64,000 bases of DNA from DATARH01 sp035550515 (lineage in GTDB: Bacteria; Pseudomonadota; Alphaproteobacteria; ATCC43930; CGMCC-115725). Made by a program: the position numbers and the translations under genes. Under the pieces are notes generated by a model. That model saw nothing but the letters and a program-made list of their open reading frames with translations. It did not search any database and was not told the origin of the DNA. Below, in pieces: positions 1 to 9,235 of the stretch. The stretch covers positions 47,385 to 111,384 of the forward strand of contig DASZOZ010000069.1 of assembly GCA_035550515.1 (NCBI GenBank), read 5' to 3'. Each line of letters opens with the position of its first letter. Position 1 is the stretch's first letter.

Positions 1-2
1 AA

Positions 3-800
<798 letters not shown>

Positions 801-822
801 TGCCCCCTATAGGAGCAGATCC

Positions 823-1194
823 ATGAGATCGGGCAATCTCGCCTCGGGACCAATCGAAGCGGTTGAGGCCGAGGATATTTTTGCCATGACGAACCTCTCT
901 CCGCGCATGACCGGCTTGCCGATGTCCATATGGGCGAGCCCACGGTCGAACGCTCGTCATGACGCGCGGGTCAAAGTAAACATGACTCATGGCCGGCAAA
1001 TGAACATCGACAACACCGCGGTAGTCGCCATTCGACCATCGCCCCGCGTGGTGGCCGGTCGTTTGAACGCGGACGACTTGCGTCTCGTAACCGAGTGGAT
1101 TTCATTGAATTTTCAGGCGATCATCGATTATTGGGACGAGAAACTTGATACTGATCAATTCTTAGAACAGTTGAAGCGGCTACCCGAGAAATAA
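823..1194 (+). CDS. Small hypothetical protein (DUF4160-like tail)
   Basis: This 123-residue soluble protein sits between the MoxR ATPase and its VWA partner. The ATG at 823 has an AGGAG ribosome-binding site seven bases upstream. A second in-frame ATG at 886 would give 102 residues, and the more familiar sequence begins near there (TGLPMSIW, then SPRSNARHD). The C-terminal helix pattern (RLVTEWISLNFQAIIDYW) resembles small bacterial DUF4160/toxin-antitoxin-like proteins, but this is recognition from memory and weak. Its codon use is more AT-rich than that of its neighbours, which suggests insertion between two genes that are normally adjacent. Function is not known. Confidence 0.6.
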   Translation: MRSGNLASGPIEAVEAEDIFAMTNLSPRMTGLPMSIWASPRSNARHDARVKVNMTHGRQMNIDNTAVVAIRPSPRVVAGRLNADDLRLVTEWISLNFQAIIDYWDEKLDTDQFLEQLKRLPEK

Positions 1195-1204
1195 GCGGAG
1201 CGCG

Positions 1205-2380
1205 ATGTTCACCACCTTCTTCCTCGAACTGCGCGCGGCGAAGGTGCCGGCGAGTTTGCGCGAATACCTGACGCTGATGGAGGCGATGCGGGAAGGCGTC
1301 GCGGCGTTCGACATCGACGAATTCTATTTCCTGTCGCGCGCGGCGCTGGTCAAGGACGAGCGCTATCTCGACCGCTTCGACCGGGTGTTCGGGCAGTGCT
1401 TCAAGGGTCTCGAAACCCCGACCGACCCGGTCACCGAACTGCCCGAGGAATGGCTCAGGAAACTCGCCGAGCGCTACCTGACCGAGGAGGAGAAAGCCCA
1501 GATCGAGGCGCTGGGCGGCTGGGAAAAGCTGATGGACACGCTGCGCCAGCGGCTCGCCGAGCAGAAGGGCCGGCACCAGGGCGGCGCGAAGTGGATCGGC
1601 ACCGCCGGCACCTCGCCGTTCGGGGCGCATGGCTACAACCCCGAAGGCGTGCGCATCGGCCAGCATGAGGGCAAGAACCGGCGCGCGGTCAAGATCTGGG
1701 ACCGGCGCGAGTTCCGCAACCTCGACGACACGATCGAGTTGGGCACGCGCAACATCAAGATCGCGCTGCGCCGGCTGCGCCAGTTCGCGCGCGACGGCGC
1801 GGACCTCGAACTCGACCTGCCCGACACGATCAAATCCACCGCCAACAACGCCGGCTGGCTCGATTTGAAGCTCGTGCCCGAGCGGCACAATGCGGTGAAG
1901 CTGTTGCTGTTCCTCGATGTCGGCGGGTCGATGGAGGACCATGTCCGGGTCTGCGAGGAGCTGTTCTCGGCGGCGCGCGGCGAGTTCAAGAACCTCGTGC
2001 ATTTCTATTTCCACAACTGCCTTTACGAGAGCGTGTGGAAGGATTCGCGCCGGCGCCATGTCGAGCAGATCCCGACGATGGACATCCTGCGCACCTACGA
2101 CCCGCACTACAAGGTGGTGATGGTCGGCGACGCCAGCATGAGCCCTTACGAGATCGACCGGCCGGGCGGCAGCGTCGAGCGTTGGAACGACGAGGCCGGC
2201 GCGGTATGGATGGGCCGCCTGCTCGGTCATTACCCGCAAGCGGTGTGGCTCAACCCGGTGCCGGAGAAATATTGGGGCGGCACGATGTCGATCGGCATGA
2301 TCAACCAGCTGGTCGACGGCCGCATGTTCCCGCTGACCCTCGCCGGCATCGACCAGGCGATGCGGCGCCTGACGCGGTGA
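1205..2380 (+). CDS. VWA domain protein, CoxE-like partner of MoxR
   Basis: This is a 391-residue protein of the CoxE-like von Willebrand factor A family. The metal-ion-dependent adhesion site appears near residue 236 as FLDVGGSMEDH, a DxGxS form typical of this family rather than the classic DxSxS. The N-terminal 230 residues are helical and charged, as in other MoxR partners, and the C-terminal part carries PGGSVERWNDEAG and ends without a membrane segment, so the protein should be cytosolic. A CGGAGCG ribosome-binding site precedes the ATG. Co-transcription with the upstream ATPase is likely. Together they probably form an ATP-driven metallo-chaperone or assembly factor for an unidentified target. 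Confidence 0.88.
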   Translation: MFTTFFLELRAAKVPASLREYLTLMEAMREGVAAFDIDEFYFLSRAALVKDERYLDRFDRVFGQCFKGLETPTDPVTELPEEWLRKLAERYLTEEEKAQIEALGGWEKLMDTLRQRLAEQKGRHQGGAKWIGTAGTSPFGAHGYNPEGVRIGQHEGKNRRAVKIWDRREFRNLDDTIELGTRNIKIALRRLRQFARDGADLELDLPDTIKSTANNAGWLDLKLVPERHNAVKLLLFLDVGGSMEDHVRVCEELFSAARGEFKNLVHFYFHNCLYESVWKDSRRRHVEQIPTMDILRTYDPHYKVVMVGDASMSPYEIDRPGGSVERWNDEAGAVWMGRLLGHYPQAVWLNPVPEKYWGGTMSIGMINQLVDGRMFPLTLAGIDQAMRRLTR

Positions 2381-2410
2381 CATTCAAAATCGCGCCAATC
2401 AGGCGCCGGA

Positions 2411-2812
2411 TCACTCCCCATGCATGGCCGAGGCAAAGATTTTCGGCCGATCTCCTTGGTAGTTCAGGCAATAGGACTGCCTCCAACGCAGCGCCACGCT
2501 CCCATCATCGCGCAGCAATTCCCAGCTTACGGTGGCCAAAAAGGCATGAGCGCCCATGGGATGCGTTTCGAGGTCCAACCAGCGGGCAGTCCGGCAAGCC
2601 GCGTGATTATAGCTGTCCAAAGCGGCTTGATAGTAACGCACCACATCTTCACGATTCGATAGAGCGATGATCGAACCGTCCTTCCGAAGACCGACAGTCG
2701 GGACGGCGAATAGCTCGGCGACATTCGCTGAATCGAATGTCGCAAACGCGCGGGCGAAACAGTCGAACAAAGCTGCGGCTGCATCGATCCGGAGCTGTTC
2801 TGCGCCCTGCAT
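2411..2812 (-). CDS. NTF2-like (SnoaL/DUF4440-type) protein
   Basis: This 133-residue protein looks like a small NTF2/SnoaL-fold domain. Helices at the start (AAALFDCFARAFATFD) are followed by the typical pattern of a cavity-forming sheet, with a SWELLRDDGSVALRWRQSY strand pair near the end. Such proteins are stand-alone enzymes or binding domains; no catalytic residues can be assigned here. It converges with the VWA gene and is followed by nothing on its own strand, so it is probably monocistronic. The assignment rests on length and strand pattern only. Confidence 0.7.
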   Translation of the reverse strand: MQGAEQLRIDAAAALFDCFARAFATFDSANVAELFAVPTVGLRKDGSIIALSNREDVVRYYQAALDSYNHAACRTARWLDLETHPMGAHAFLATVSWELLRDDGSVALRWRQSYCLNYQGDRPKIFASAMHGE

Positions 2813-2871
2813 GTTCCGCCTCCGTAGGAAGAATGCGCAGCCTCAAATCACTGCGCTCGTCGTGCGAGATG

Positions 2872-2900
2872 GGGTGGATTTCGCTCCGCTCTATCCACCC
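2872..2900. repeat. Inverted repeat at the udh 3' end
   Basis: The arms GGGTGGAT and ATCCACCC pair around a 13-base centre. The right arm overlaps the last codons and stop of the uronate dehydrogenase-like gene, whose stop is at 2891-2893. Similar GGGTGGAT-type palindromes are scattered between genes in rhizobial and related genomes. It may also help terminate transcription of the minus-strand gene, although no U-tract follows. Confidence 0.5.
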
Positions 2901-3724
2901 TGCACCCGCTCGCTCTCCGCGTCGTATTCCTCGGCGCAGAAGGTGCCGCCCTGGTATTTCTCGGCGATCGGGTTTTTCGGCTGGCCGGCCTCGGCGGAAA
3001 GTACCTGGGCGGCCTGCGGCTCGGAATCGTCTTCCGGCTTGTAGCCGAGGCGGTAGGCGTTGGCATTGTCGTACCATGAGCGCTTGTTGTCCGAGACGCC
3101 GTAGACGATCTCGTAGCGCACATCCGGGTGTTCGAGGCCGATGCGCACGAGCTGGGTCAGGTCGCGCGGGCTGACCCAGATCGACAGGCGGCGGCTGTCG
3201 ATCGGCCGCGTGCCGTAATTGCCGATCCGCACACAGAGAAACCCGATGCCGTGCTTGTCGGAATAGAGGCTGGCCAGCGCCTCGCTGAACGCCTTGGACA
3301 CGCCGTAGCGGCTGTCGGGGCGCACGGTGACAAGGTGGTCGATGGTCTGCGCGCGCGGGTAGAAGCCGACGGCGTGGTTCGACGTCGCCATGACGATGCG
3401 TTTGACGCCGGCCCGCCGCGCCGCCTCGAAGGTGTTGTAGAGCCCGACGATGTTGCCTTCGAGGATCTTCTCCCAGCTGTTCTCGCCCGAGATGCCGCCG
3501 AGATGGATGATCCCGTCACAGCCCTGCACCATGCGCTCGACCGACGCCATGTCGGCGAGCTCGGTCTGGTCGACCTCCTCGCCATCGCGCGCCGGCGCGA
3601 TCGGCACCCGGTCGGACAGCCGCAGGATCGGATAGACGCCGCGCAAGGTCTCGCGCAGCCCGCGGCCGATGCCGCCGCCGGCCCCGGTGATCAGCACACG
3701 ATGCATATGGGGTGCATCGGCCAT
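2891..3724 (-). CDS. Uronate dehydrogenase-like NAD-dependent epimerase/dehydratase
   Basis: This 277-residue extended short-chain dehydrogenase has the N-terminal NAD-binding motif TGAGGGIG (VLITGAGGGIGRGL) and the catalytic YGVSK tyrosine-lysine pair. The stretches HLGGISGENSWEKIL and SSNHAVGFYPR-like (here ATSNHAVGFYPRAQ) are characteristic of bacterial uronate dehydrogenases, which oxidise galacturonate or glucuronate to the lactone. An internal ATG (MHRVLITGA) six codons in is an alternative start. It lies head-to-tail with a LysR regulator 31 bases upstream on the same strand, so they could share a transcript. The substrate is inferred from family resemblance and is not proven. Confidence 0.8.
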   Translation of the reverse strand: MADAPHMHRVLITGAGGGIGRGLRETLRGVYPILRLSDRVPIAPARDGEEVDQTELADMASVERMVQGCDGIIHLGGISGENSWEKILEGNIVGLYNTFEAARRAGVKRIVMATSNHAVGFYPRAQTIDHLVTVRPDSRYGVSKAFSEALASLYSDKHGIGFLCVRIGNYGTRPIDSRRLSIWVSPRDLTQLVRIGLEHPDVRYEIVYGVSDNKRSWYDNANAYRLGYKPEDDSEPQAAQVLSAEAGQPKNPIAEKYQGGTFCAEEYDAESERVQGG

Positions 3725-3755
3725 CGCTTTCCTCCCGTGTAGATCCTCGGTGATC

Positions 3756-4637
3756 CTAGCGCGCGCCGGCGAGCGCGTCGCGCTGTTCGGCGAACACCGC
3801 CGTGACCCAGTCGATCACCGCCCGGACGCAGGCGGCGCGGCGCAGGTCGCGGTGCACGATCACCGAATAATGCGCTGCGATCTCCGGCACCGGCGGCGTC
3901 AGCCGTTCCAGCGACCCGTCCTCGTCACCGACAAAGCACGGCAGCACGCCGCGTCCGCTGCCGGCGCGGATAGCGGCGAGCTGCATCGTCACAGTCGACG
4001 CGCGCAGCGCCACCGTGCCGCGGCTCTCCTCGATCCGCTGCTGCACCCAGCGCGCGGTCGGGTAATGCGCCTGCTCCTCGGTATAGGTGACCCAGGCAGC
4101 GCCGTTCGCGCCGCGCCGGCGATAGACCGCGGCGGCGAAGGTGCCGACTTTGGCGATGTAGAGATCGCCGCTTTCGGGCGGATGATGGCGCACCGCGAGG
4201 TCGGCCTCGCGCCGCGCCAGGTTCGCGGTCTGCCGCGTCTCGACCAGCTCCAGGGTGATGCCGTCGGGCAGCGGCGTGCCCGGACCCGACAGGCAGCGCG
4301 CGAGGAACCCGGCCGCCCATTCGCCCACCGAGACGCGTACCGTGCCGCTCAGCGCCGGCGAAGCGGCGGCGCGCCGCCGCTCCAGCATCAGCGCCGCCCG
4401 CTCGACGCCTTCCGCCGCCGGGATCAGCTGCTCGCCGGCGGCGTTGAGGCGCAGCCCCTCGGGCAGGCGGTCGAACAGCGTCGGGCCGCCGAACGTCGCT
4501 TCGAACGCCGCAAGCCGCCGGCCGATCGTCGGCTGACTGAGGCCGAGCGCGCGGCCCGCCGCCCTGAGCGAACCGTGCCGCGCCACCGCGAGAAAGACCC
4601 GGACATCATCCCAGTCGAGATTGCCGGCCCCCGGCAT
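3756..4637 (-). CDS. LysR-family transcriptional regulator
   Basis: This LysR-type regulator has 293 residues when started at the ATG at 4637. An upstream in-frame start at 4706 would add a non-conserved tail, so the later start is preferred: WDDVRVFLAVARHGSLRAAG is the normal beginning of the winged helix-turn-helix. The DNA-recognition helix is LGLSQPTIGRRLAAFE. The remaining residues form the substrate-binding domain. The gene faces the cupin gene at 4849 across a 211-base divergent region that holds a palindrome (4708-4721), the usual arrangement for a LysR regulator that controls its neighbour and itself. The effector is unknown. Confidence 0.88.
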   Translation of the reverse strand: MPGAGNLDWDDVRVFLAVARHGSLRAAGRALGLSQPTIGRRLAAFEATFGGPTLFDRLPEGLRLNAAGEQLIPAAEGVERAALMLERRRAAASPALSGTVRVSVGEWAAGFLARCLSGPGTPLPDGITLELVETRQTANLARREADLAVRHHPPESGDLYIAKVGTFAAAVYRRRGANGAAWVTYTEEQAHYPTARWVQQRIEESRGTVALRASTVTMQLAAIRAGSGRGVLPCFVGDEDGSLERLTPPVPEIAAHYSVIVHRDLRRAACVRAVIDWVTAVFAEQRDALAGAR

Positions 4638-4707
4638 GGCGCGCCGGTCCTCGGGGCCGCGGCGGAATTCGACGCCGGCAATGGCGGCTTCATCGAGTGC
4701 GACCATG

Positions 4708-4721
4708 ATACGATCCCGTAT
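4708..4721. promoter_or_regulatory. Palindrome in divergent LysR/cupin region
   Basis: ATACG-ATCC-CGTAT is a perfect 5+5 inverted repeat. It lies 70 bases upstream of the regulator's start and 127 bases upstream of the cupin start, and it contains the T-N11-A spacing expected of LysR boxes. Binding is inferred from position and symmetry only. Confidence 0.4.
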
Positions 4722-4848
4722 CGCTATGTCTCGAAATTATCGATTTCAGACAGCTATTCGTATCACTAAACTGGCGGCGACGCGAGCGGCAACGGGTGGA
4801 CGACTTCTGGCAGCCTCGCCGCCAGAGTAGACTGACAAAGGAGGAAAC

Positions 4849-5295
4849 ATGGTCGCGATACTCGATCTCAAGGCGACGCTGGCCAAGATGCCGATGATGC
4901 AGGGCCGCCGGCCGGAATCGACCGAGGCCGAGCGCAAGGCGACCGGCGCCTTCGTCACGCTGGCGCCGTACCGCGACGGCAATATCTACAGCGCCAAATT
5001 TTCGGGCCGCGCCGCGTGGGAGCGGCACCCGAACGGCGACGAGCTGGTGCAGGTCGTCGACGGCGCCGCCAGCGTCGACATCATCGTCGACGGCAAGATC
5101 GAGACGCATCGGCTCGCCGCCGGCATGACCGTCGTCATGCCGCAAGGCGCCTGGCATCGCTTCCATGCGCCCGACGGCGTCAGCATCGTCACCGCGACGC
5201 CGCGACCCACCGAGCATCTGACGGTCGATGTCGAGGACCCGCGCACGCTCGACGACCGGCAGCGCGCCGCCCATTCGGAAGAGAAAGTCCGCTAG
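4849..5295 (+). CDS. Cupin-domain protein
   Basis: This 148-residue single-domain cupin carries the first cupin motif around HPNGDELVQVVDG and the second around MVMPQGAWHRFHAPDG (VVMPQGAWHRFH). The metal-binding histidines of motif 1 are partly replaced, with one His before NGDE; motif 2 keeps its His residues. It is transcribed away from the LysR regulator and ends immediately before the ABC exporter start: stop at 5293-5295 and ATG at 5296. It is probably the first gene of a two-gene unit and a target of that regulator. It could be a small-molecule sensor or isomerase; no substrate can be named. Confidence 0.82.
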   Translation: MVAILDLKATLAKMPMMQGRRPESTEAERKATGAFVTLAPYRDGNIYSAKFSGRAAWERHPNGDELVQVVDGAASVDIIVDGKIETHRLAAGMTVVMPQGAWHRFHAPDGVSIVTATPRPTEHLTVDVEDPRTLDDRQRAAHSEEKVR

Positions 5296-8200
5296 ATGTA
5301 TTTCGACCGCTATCTGTGGCGGCTGACGCGCGGGTTGCGCGGCCGGATCGCGCTGTCGATCGGCGTCGGGCTCGCCGCGGCGGCATTCGGCATCGCCCGC
5401 TTTACCCTGCTCGGCATGATGCTCGCGCTGGTCTTCGCCGGTGCGGGCACATTGGCGATCGCCGTCGCCGCGCTGGGGGTGGCCGCCGCGGTGGTGCTGC
5501 GCGGCCTCCTCGACCATTACCGGACGGTGATCGCGCACCAGACGGCGGCGCAAGTCCAGACCGATTTGCGCGGCCGACTCTACGACAAGATCGCCGAGCT
5601 CGGCCCGGCCTGGTTCGCCGGCGAGCGCACCGGCGGGGTGATGCTGTCGGTGGTCGACGGCGTCGAGCAGCTGCAGACCTTTTTCGGGCAATACGTGCCG
5701 CAGGTCTGCGTCGCCGCGCTGACGCCGATCGCGATCTTTTTGTTCATCATGTGGTGGGATCTGCCGGTCGCGGTCGTGATGCTGATCGCCGCGCTGGCGA
5801 CGCTGATCGCCCCCACCGCGTGGAACAAGCACGAGAGCGGCCGCAACCGCGTGCGCCAGGCGGCGATGAAGGCGTTCGGCTCGGAGTTCCTCGACGCGGT
5901 GCAGGGCCTGCCGACGCTGAAGGCGTTCGGCCAGAGCACCGCCTACGGCAACCGGCTCGCCGAGCGGGCGCGCGAGCTGTCGAACACGACGATGCGGGTG
6001 CTGTCGACCAGCGTCATGACCCGCGGCATCACCGATATCGGCGTGGCCGGCGGTGCGGCGCTCGCGCTCGGGCTCGGCGTGTGGCGCGTCGCGCATGCCG
6101 AGATGAGCATCACCGCGCTGCTGATCGTGCTGATGGCCGGCACCGAGATTTTCCGCCCGCTGCGCGACCTGCGCTCGGTGCTGCACCAGGGCATGGTCGG
6201 ACAGTCGGCGGCGGCCGGCATCACCGCGCTGCTCAACGCCGAACCGCTGGTGCCGGCCCATAATTCGCTTTCCCCCCGCAAGGGCGGGGAGGGCATTCCA
6301 GGCGGGGTGTTGGCGCCGACCATCGAATTCGACAACGTCACCTTCGCCTATCCCGGCGGGCGGCGCGCGGCGCATCAGGCGCTGTCGTTCCACGTCGCGG
6401 CGGGTGAGAAGATCGGTGTCGTGGGGCCGAGCGGTTCCGGGAAATCGTCGGTCGCGCGGCTGCTGCTGCGGCTGTTCGACCCGCAATCGGGCGCGGTGCG
6501 GATCGGCGGCGTCGACCTGCGCAACCTTGGCGGCGACGTGCTGCGCGCCCAGATCGCCGTGGTGCACCAGGACACCTACCTGTTCCACGGCACGGTGGAA
6601 GAAAATCTGCGGCTCGGCCGCCCCGACGCGACCGATGCCGAGATCGTCGCCGCGGCGCGCGACGCCAACGCGCACGACTTCATCACCGCGCTGCCGCAGG
6701 GCTATCGCACGATGCTCGGCGAGCGCGGCGTCAACCTGTCCGGCGGGCAGCGCCAGCGGCTGGCGATCGCCCGCGCGCTGCTGCGCGACGCGCCGATCCT
6801 GATCCTCGACGAGGCGCTGTCCTCGGTCGATGCCGAGAACGAGGCCGTCATCCAGGAGGCGATCGACCGCCTGTCGCAGGGCCGCACCACGCTGATCCTG
6901 GCGCACCGCCTGTCGAGCGTGATCGGCGCCGACCGCATCCTGGTGCTCGACCACGGCCGCATCGCCGAGGAAGGCACGCATGCCGAGCTGATCCGCCGCG
7001 ACGGCCCCTATCGCCGGCTGATGGGCGCGCAGGCCGAGGAACGCGGCGGCGATTTCGACCTGCTCGACGACGCGCCGCTGGCCGGTGCCGAAGCCGCCGA
7101 GGCGGTCGATTTCGGCGAGGAGGCCCCGGCCGCGATGGCCGCCGAGGCGGCGCAGGTCGGCTGGTTCAGGACGCTGGCGACGCTGGTCGAGATCATCCGC
7201 CCGTGGCGCGACAGGTTCGCCGTCGTCGTCGGCGCCGGCATCACCCGGGTCGCGGCGTTTATCGGCGTCGGCGTGGTCAGCGCGCTGGCGGTGGCGGCGG
7301 TGAAAACCGGCAGCCCGTTCGGCTATCTGCTGCTAGCGCTCGCCCTGCTGGCGCCGACCGCCGGCCTACTGCACTGGGTCGAATCCTGGTTGGCGCACGA
7401 CATCGCCTACCGCCTGCTGGCCGAGATGCGCATCGAGCTGTTCCGCAAGCTCGACACGCTGGCACCGGCCTATCTGGTGCGGCGGCGATCGGGCGACCTG
7501 ATCTCGCTCGCGGCGCAGGACATCGAGACCGTCGAGTATTTCTTCGCGCATACGGTCGCCCCGGCGCTGGTGGCGATCCTGGTGCCGGCGACGGTGCTGG
7601 TGACGCTGTTCTGCGTCGCCTGGCCGATCGCGCTGGTGATCCTGCCGTTCATCCTCTACGCCGCGCTGACGCCGTGGCTGCTGCGCCGCAAGATCGACTG
7701 GCTCGGCGCGCAGGCGCGCGACCGGCTCGGCCTGTTGTCGGGTTACGTGACCGAGACCATCCAGGGCCTGTCCGACCTCGTCGCGTTCCAGGCCGTCGAG
7801 CGGCGGCGCGAAGGCTTTATGGCCGCGGTCGCCAATTACCAGAGCGTGCGGCTGCGCCTGCTGCACGACCTGACGGCGCAGACCGCGCAGCTCGAAATCT
7901 GCACCGGGCTCGGCGGGCTGGCGGTGGCCATGGTCGGCGCGATGCTGGTCGCACAGGGGACCCTGGCGGCAACCACCCTGCCCTTGCTGATTTTGCTGTC
8001 GCTGTCGTCGTTCCTGCCGATCTCCGAGATCGCCCAGGTGAGCCGCCAGCTTGCCGACACGATCGCCTCGACCCGCCGCATCTATGCGGTGCACCACGAG
8101 GAGCCGGCCGTGGTCGACGGCACGCTGCTGCCGCCGGCGCCGGTCGGCGGCTCGGCGATCGGCTTCGAGGAGGTCGATTTCGCCTATCCCGGTGCCCGCC

Positions 8201-8910
8201 GGCCGGCGCTGCAGGGCGTCACGGTCGATATCCCGGCCGGCGCCACGGTCGCCATCGTCGGCCCCTCGGGTGCTGGCAAATCGACGCTCGCCAACCTGCT
8301 GCTGCGGTTCTGGGACCCGAGCGCGGGGCGTGTCGTGATTGACGGCGTCGATCTGCGCGACTTCGTGCTCGACCATCTGCGCGGCCGCGTCTCGCTCGTG
8401 TCGCAGGACACCTATCTGTTCAACGACAGCCTGCGCGCCAACGTCGCCCTCGCCCGACCCGACGCGGACGACCAGGCGATCTACCACGCGCTCGACCAGG
8501 CCGCGCTCAGCGAGTTCATCATGTCGCTGCCCGAGGGGCTCGACACCCGCGTCGGCGAACGCGGTGTGCAGCTCTCCGGCGGACAGCGGCAGCGCGTCGC
8601 GATCGCCCGCGCCTTTCTCAAGAATGCGCCGACCCTGGTGCTCGACGAGGCGACCTCGCATCTCGACGCGGTCAGCGAGGCGCAGGTGCGCGGCGCGCTC
8701 GACGCGCTGATGCGCGAGCGCACGACGATCGTCATCGCCCACCGGCTGTCGACGGTGCGTAACGCCGATTTCCTCGTGGTGCTCGACCGCGGGCGCGTCG
8801 TCGAGACCGGCAACCATGCCGAGCTGGTCGCCCGCAACGGCCTCTACGCGCGGCTCATCCGCCGCCAGCTCGGCATGCGCGAGACCGTCGCCGCCGCCGA
8901 CGGCCAATAG
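5296..8910 (+). CDS. Fused double ABC exporter, CydDC-like
   Basis: This 1204-residue protein contains two complete half-transporters in one chain (membrane domain, ATPase, membrane domain, ATPase). The first ATPase has Walker A GPSGSGKSS near residue 376, signature LSGGQRQRLAIARA near 480 and Walker B ILILDEALSS. The second has GPSGAGKST near 989, LSGGQRQRVAIARA near 1092 and LVLDEATSH. The membrane domains resemble CydD and CydC, the thiol (cysteine/glutathione) exporters needed for cytochrome bd assembly, usually encoded as two genes. No cytochrome bd gene is nearby, so the substrate remains open. The linker before the first ATPase carries a palindromic repeat insertion (6262-6300). Confidence 0.85.
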   Translation: MYFDRYLWRLTRGLRGRIALSIGVGLAAAAFGIARFTLLGMMLALVFAGAGTLAIAVAALGVAAAVVLRGLLDHYRTVIAHQTAAQVQTDLRGRLYDKIAELGPAWFAGERTGGVMLSVVDGVEQLQTFFGQYVPQVCVAALTPIAIFLFIMWWDLPVAVVMLIAALATLIAPTAWNKHESGRNRVRQAAMKAFGSEFLDAVQGLPTLKAFGQSTAYGNRLAERARELSNTTMRVLSTSVMTRGITDIGVAGGAALALGLGVWRVAHAEMSITALLIVLMAGTEIFRPLRDLRSVLHQGMVGQSAAAGITALLNAEPLVPAHNSLSPRKGGEGIPGGVLAPTIEFDNVTFAYPGGRRAAHQALSFHVAAGEKIGVVGPSGSGKSSVARLLLRLFDPQSGAVRIGGVDLRNLGGDVLRAQIAVVHQDTYLFHGTVEENLRLGRPDATDAEIVAAARDANAHDFITALPQGYRTMLGERGVNLSGGQRQRLAIARALLRDAPILILDEALSSVDAENEAVIQEAIDRLSQGRTTLILAHRLSSVIGADRILVLDHGRIAEEGTHAELIRRDGPYRRLMGAQAEERGGDFDLLDDAPLAGAEAAEAVDFGEEAPAAMAAEAAQVGWFRTLATLVEIIRPWRDRFAVVVGAGITRVAAFIGVGVVSALAVAAVKTGSPFGYLLLALALLAPTAGLLHWVESWLAHDIAYRLLAEMRIELFRKLDTLAPAYLVRRRSGDLISLAAQDIETVEYFFAHTVAPALVAILVPATVLVTLFCVAWPIALVILPFILYAALTPWLLRRKIDWLGAQARDRLGLLSGYVTETIQGLSDLVAFQAVERRREGFMAAVANYQSVRLRLLHDLTAQTAQLEICTGLGGLAVAMVGAMLVAQGTLAATTLPLLILLSLSSFLPISEIAQVSRQLADTIASTRRIYAVHHEEPAVVDGTLLPPAPVGGSAIGFEEVDFAYPGARRPALQGVTVDIPAGATVAIVGPSGAGKSTLANLLLRFWDPSAGRVVIDGVDLRDFVLDHLRGRVSLVSQDTYLFNDSLRANVALARPDADDQAIYHALDQAALSEFIMSLPEGLDTRVGERGVQLSGGQRQRVAIARAFLKNAPTLVLDEATSHLDAVSEAQVRGALDALMRERTTIVIAHRLSTVRNADFLVVLDRGRVVETGNHAELVARNGLYARLIRRQLGMRETVAAADGQ
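6262..6300. repeat. In-frame palindromic repeat inside the ABC exporter gene
   Basis: A stem CCCCGC-aagg-GCGGGG (6274-6289) lies inside the coding sequence and is read as NSLSPRKGGEGIPGG. This peptide is a known signature of a dispersed intergenic palindromic element read through in frame (SPR-GGEG type). It sits in the flexible linker between the first membrane domain and its ATPase, where an insertion is tolerable. Confidence 0.65.
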
Positions 8911-8983
8911 CCGCGCTTTAAGAGGCTGCTAACGGTTGCCGCCTAGGCTCGCCGCCATCGTGTCGCAACGGACGGAGCCAGGC

Positions 8984-9235
8984 ATGGCCGAGGCCGAACC
9001 TTTCTTTCCGCCGTTCACCCCCGAGCAGAACGAGCGGCTGACCGTGATCTGGGACCGGCTCTACCGGCTCTACCTCGAAAAGGCCAACGGCGACCGGCCG
9101 CTTGCCGAGATCGACGACGAGATCGAGGCGATGATCCAGGAGCGCAACGCAATCCGCTCCTGGGGCTGGGACACCGGCCGCAACTGGAAAGACGACATCC
9201 CGCCCGACGTGAAGAAGGCGCGCGGGCTCGGCTAG
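8984..9235 (+). CDS. Small hypothetical protein
   Basis: This 83-residue acidic protein starts at the ATG at 8984, which has a GGAG site seven bases upstream; a TTG at 8936 is less likely. It contains a helical core (LTVIWDRLYRLYLEKAN) followed by EIDDEIEAMIQERNA and a tryptophan-rich tail (SWGWDTGRNWKDD). There is no signal peptide or membrane segment. It follows the ABC exporter by 73 bases and converges with the EEP hydrolase gene, sharing four bases at the stops. I do not recognise the family. Confidence 0.7.
   Translation: MAEAEPFFPPFTPEQNERLTVIWDRLYRLYLEKANGDRPLAEIDDEIEAMIQERNAIRSWGWDTGRNWKDDIPPDVKKARGLG

Noticed and set aside
4690..6981. Long minus-strand open frame of 763 codons opposite the cupin and ABC exporter
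   Set aside because: Arg/Asp/His/Gln-rich shadow of the real plus-strand genes, as expected in high-GC DNA; no motif or ribosome-binding site.
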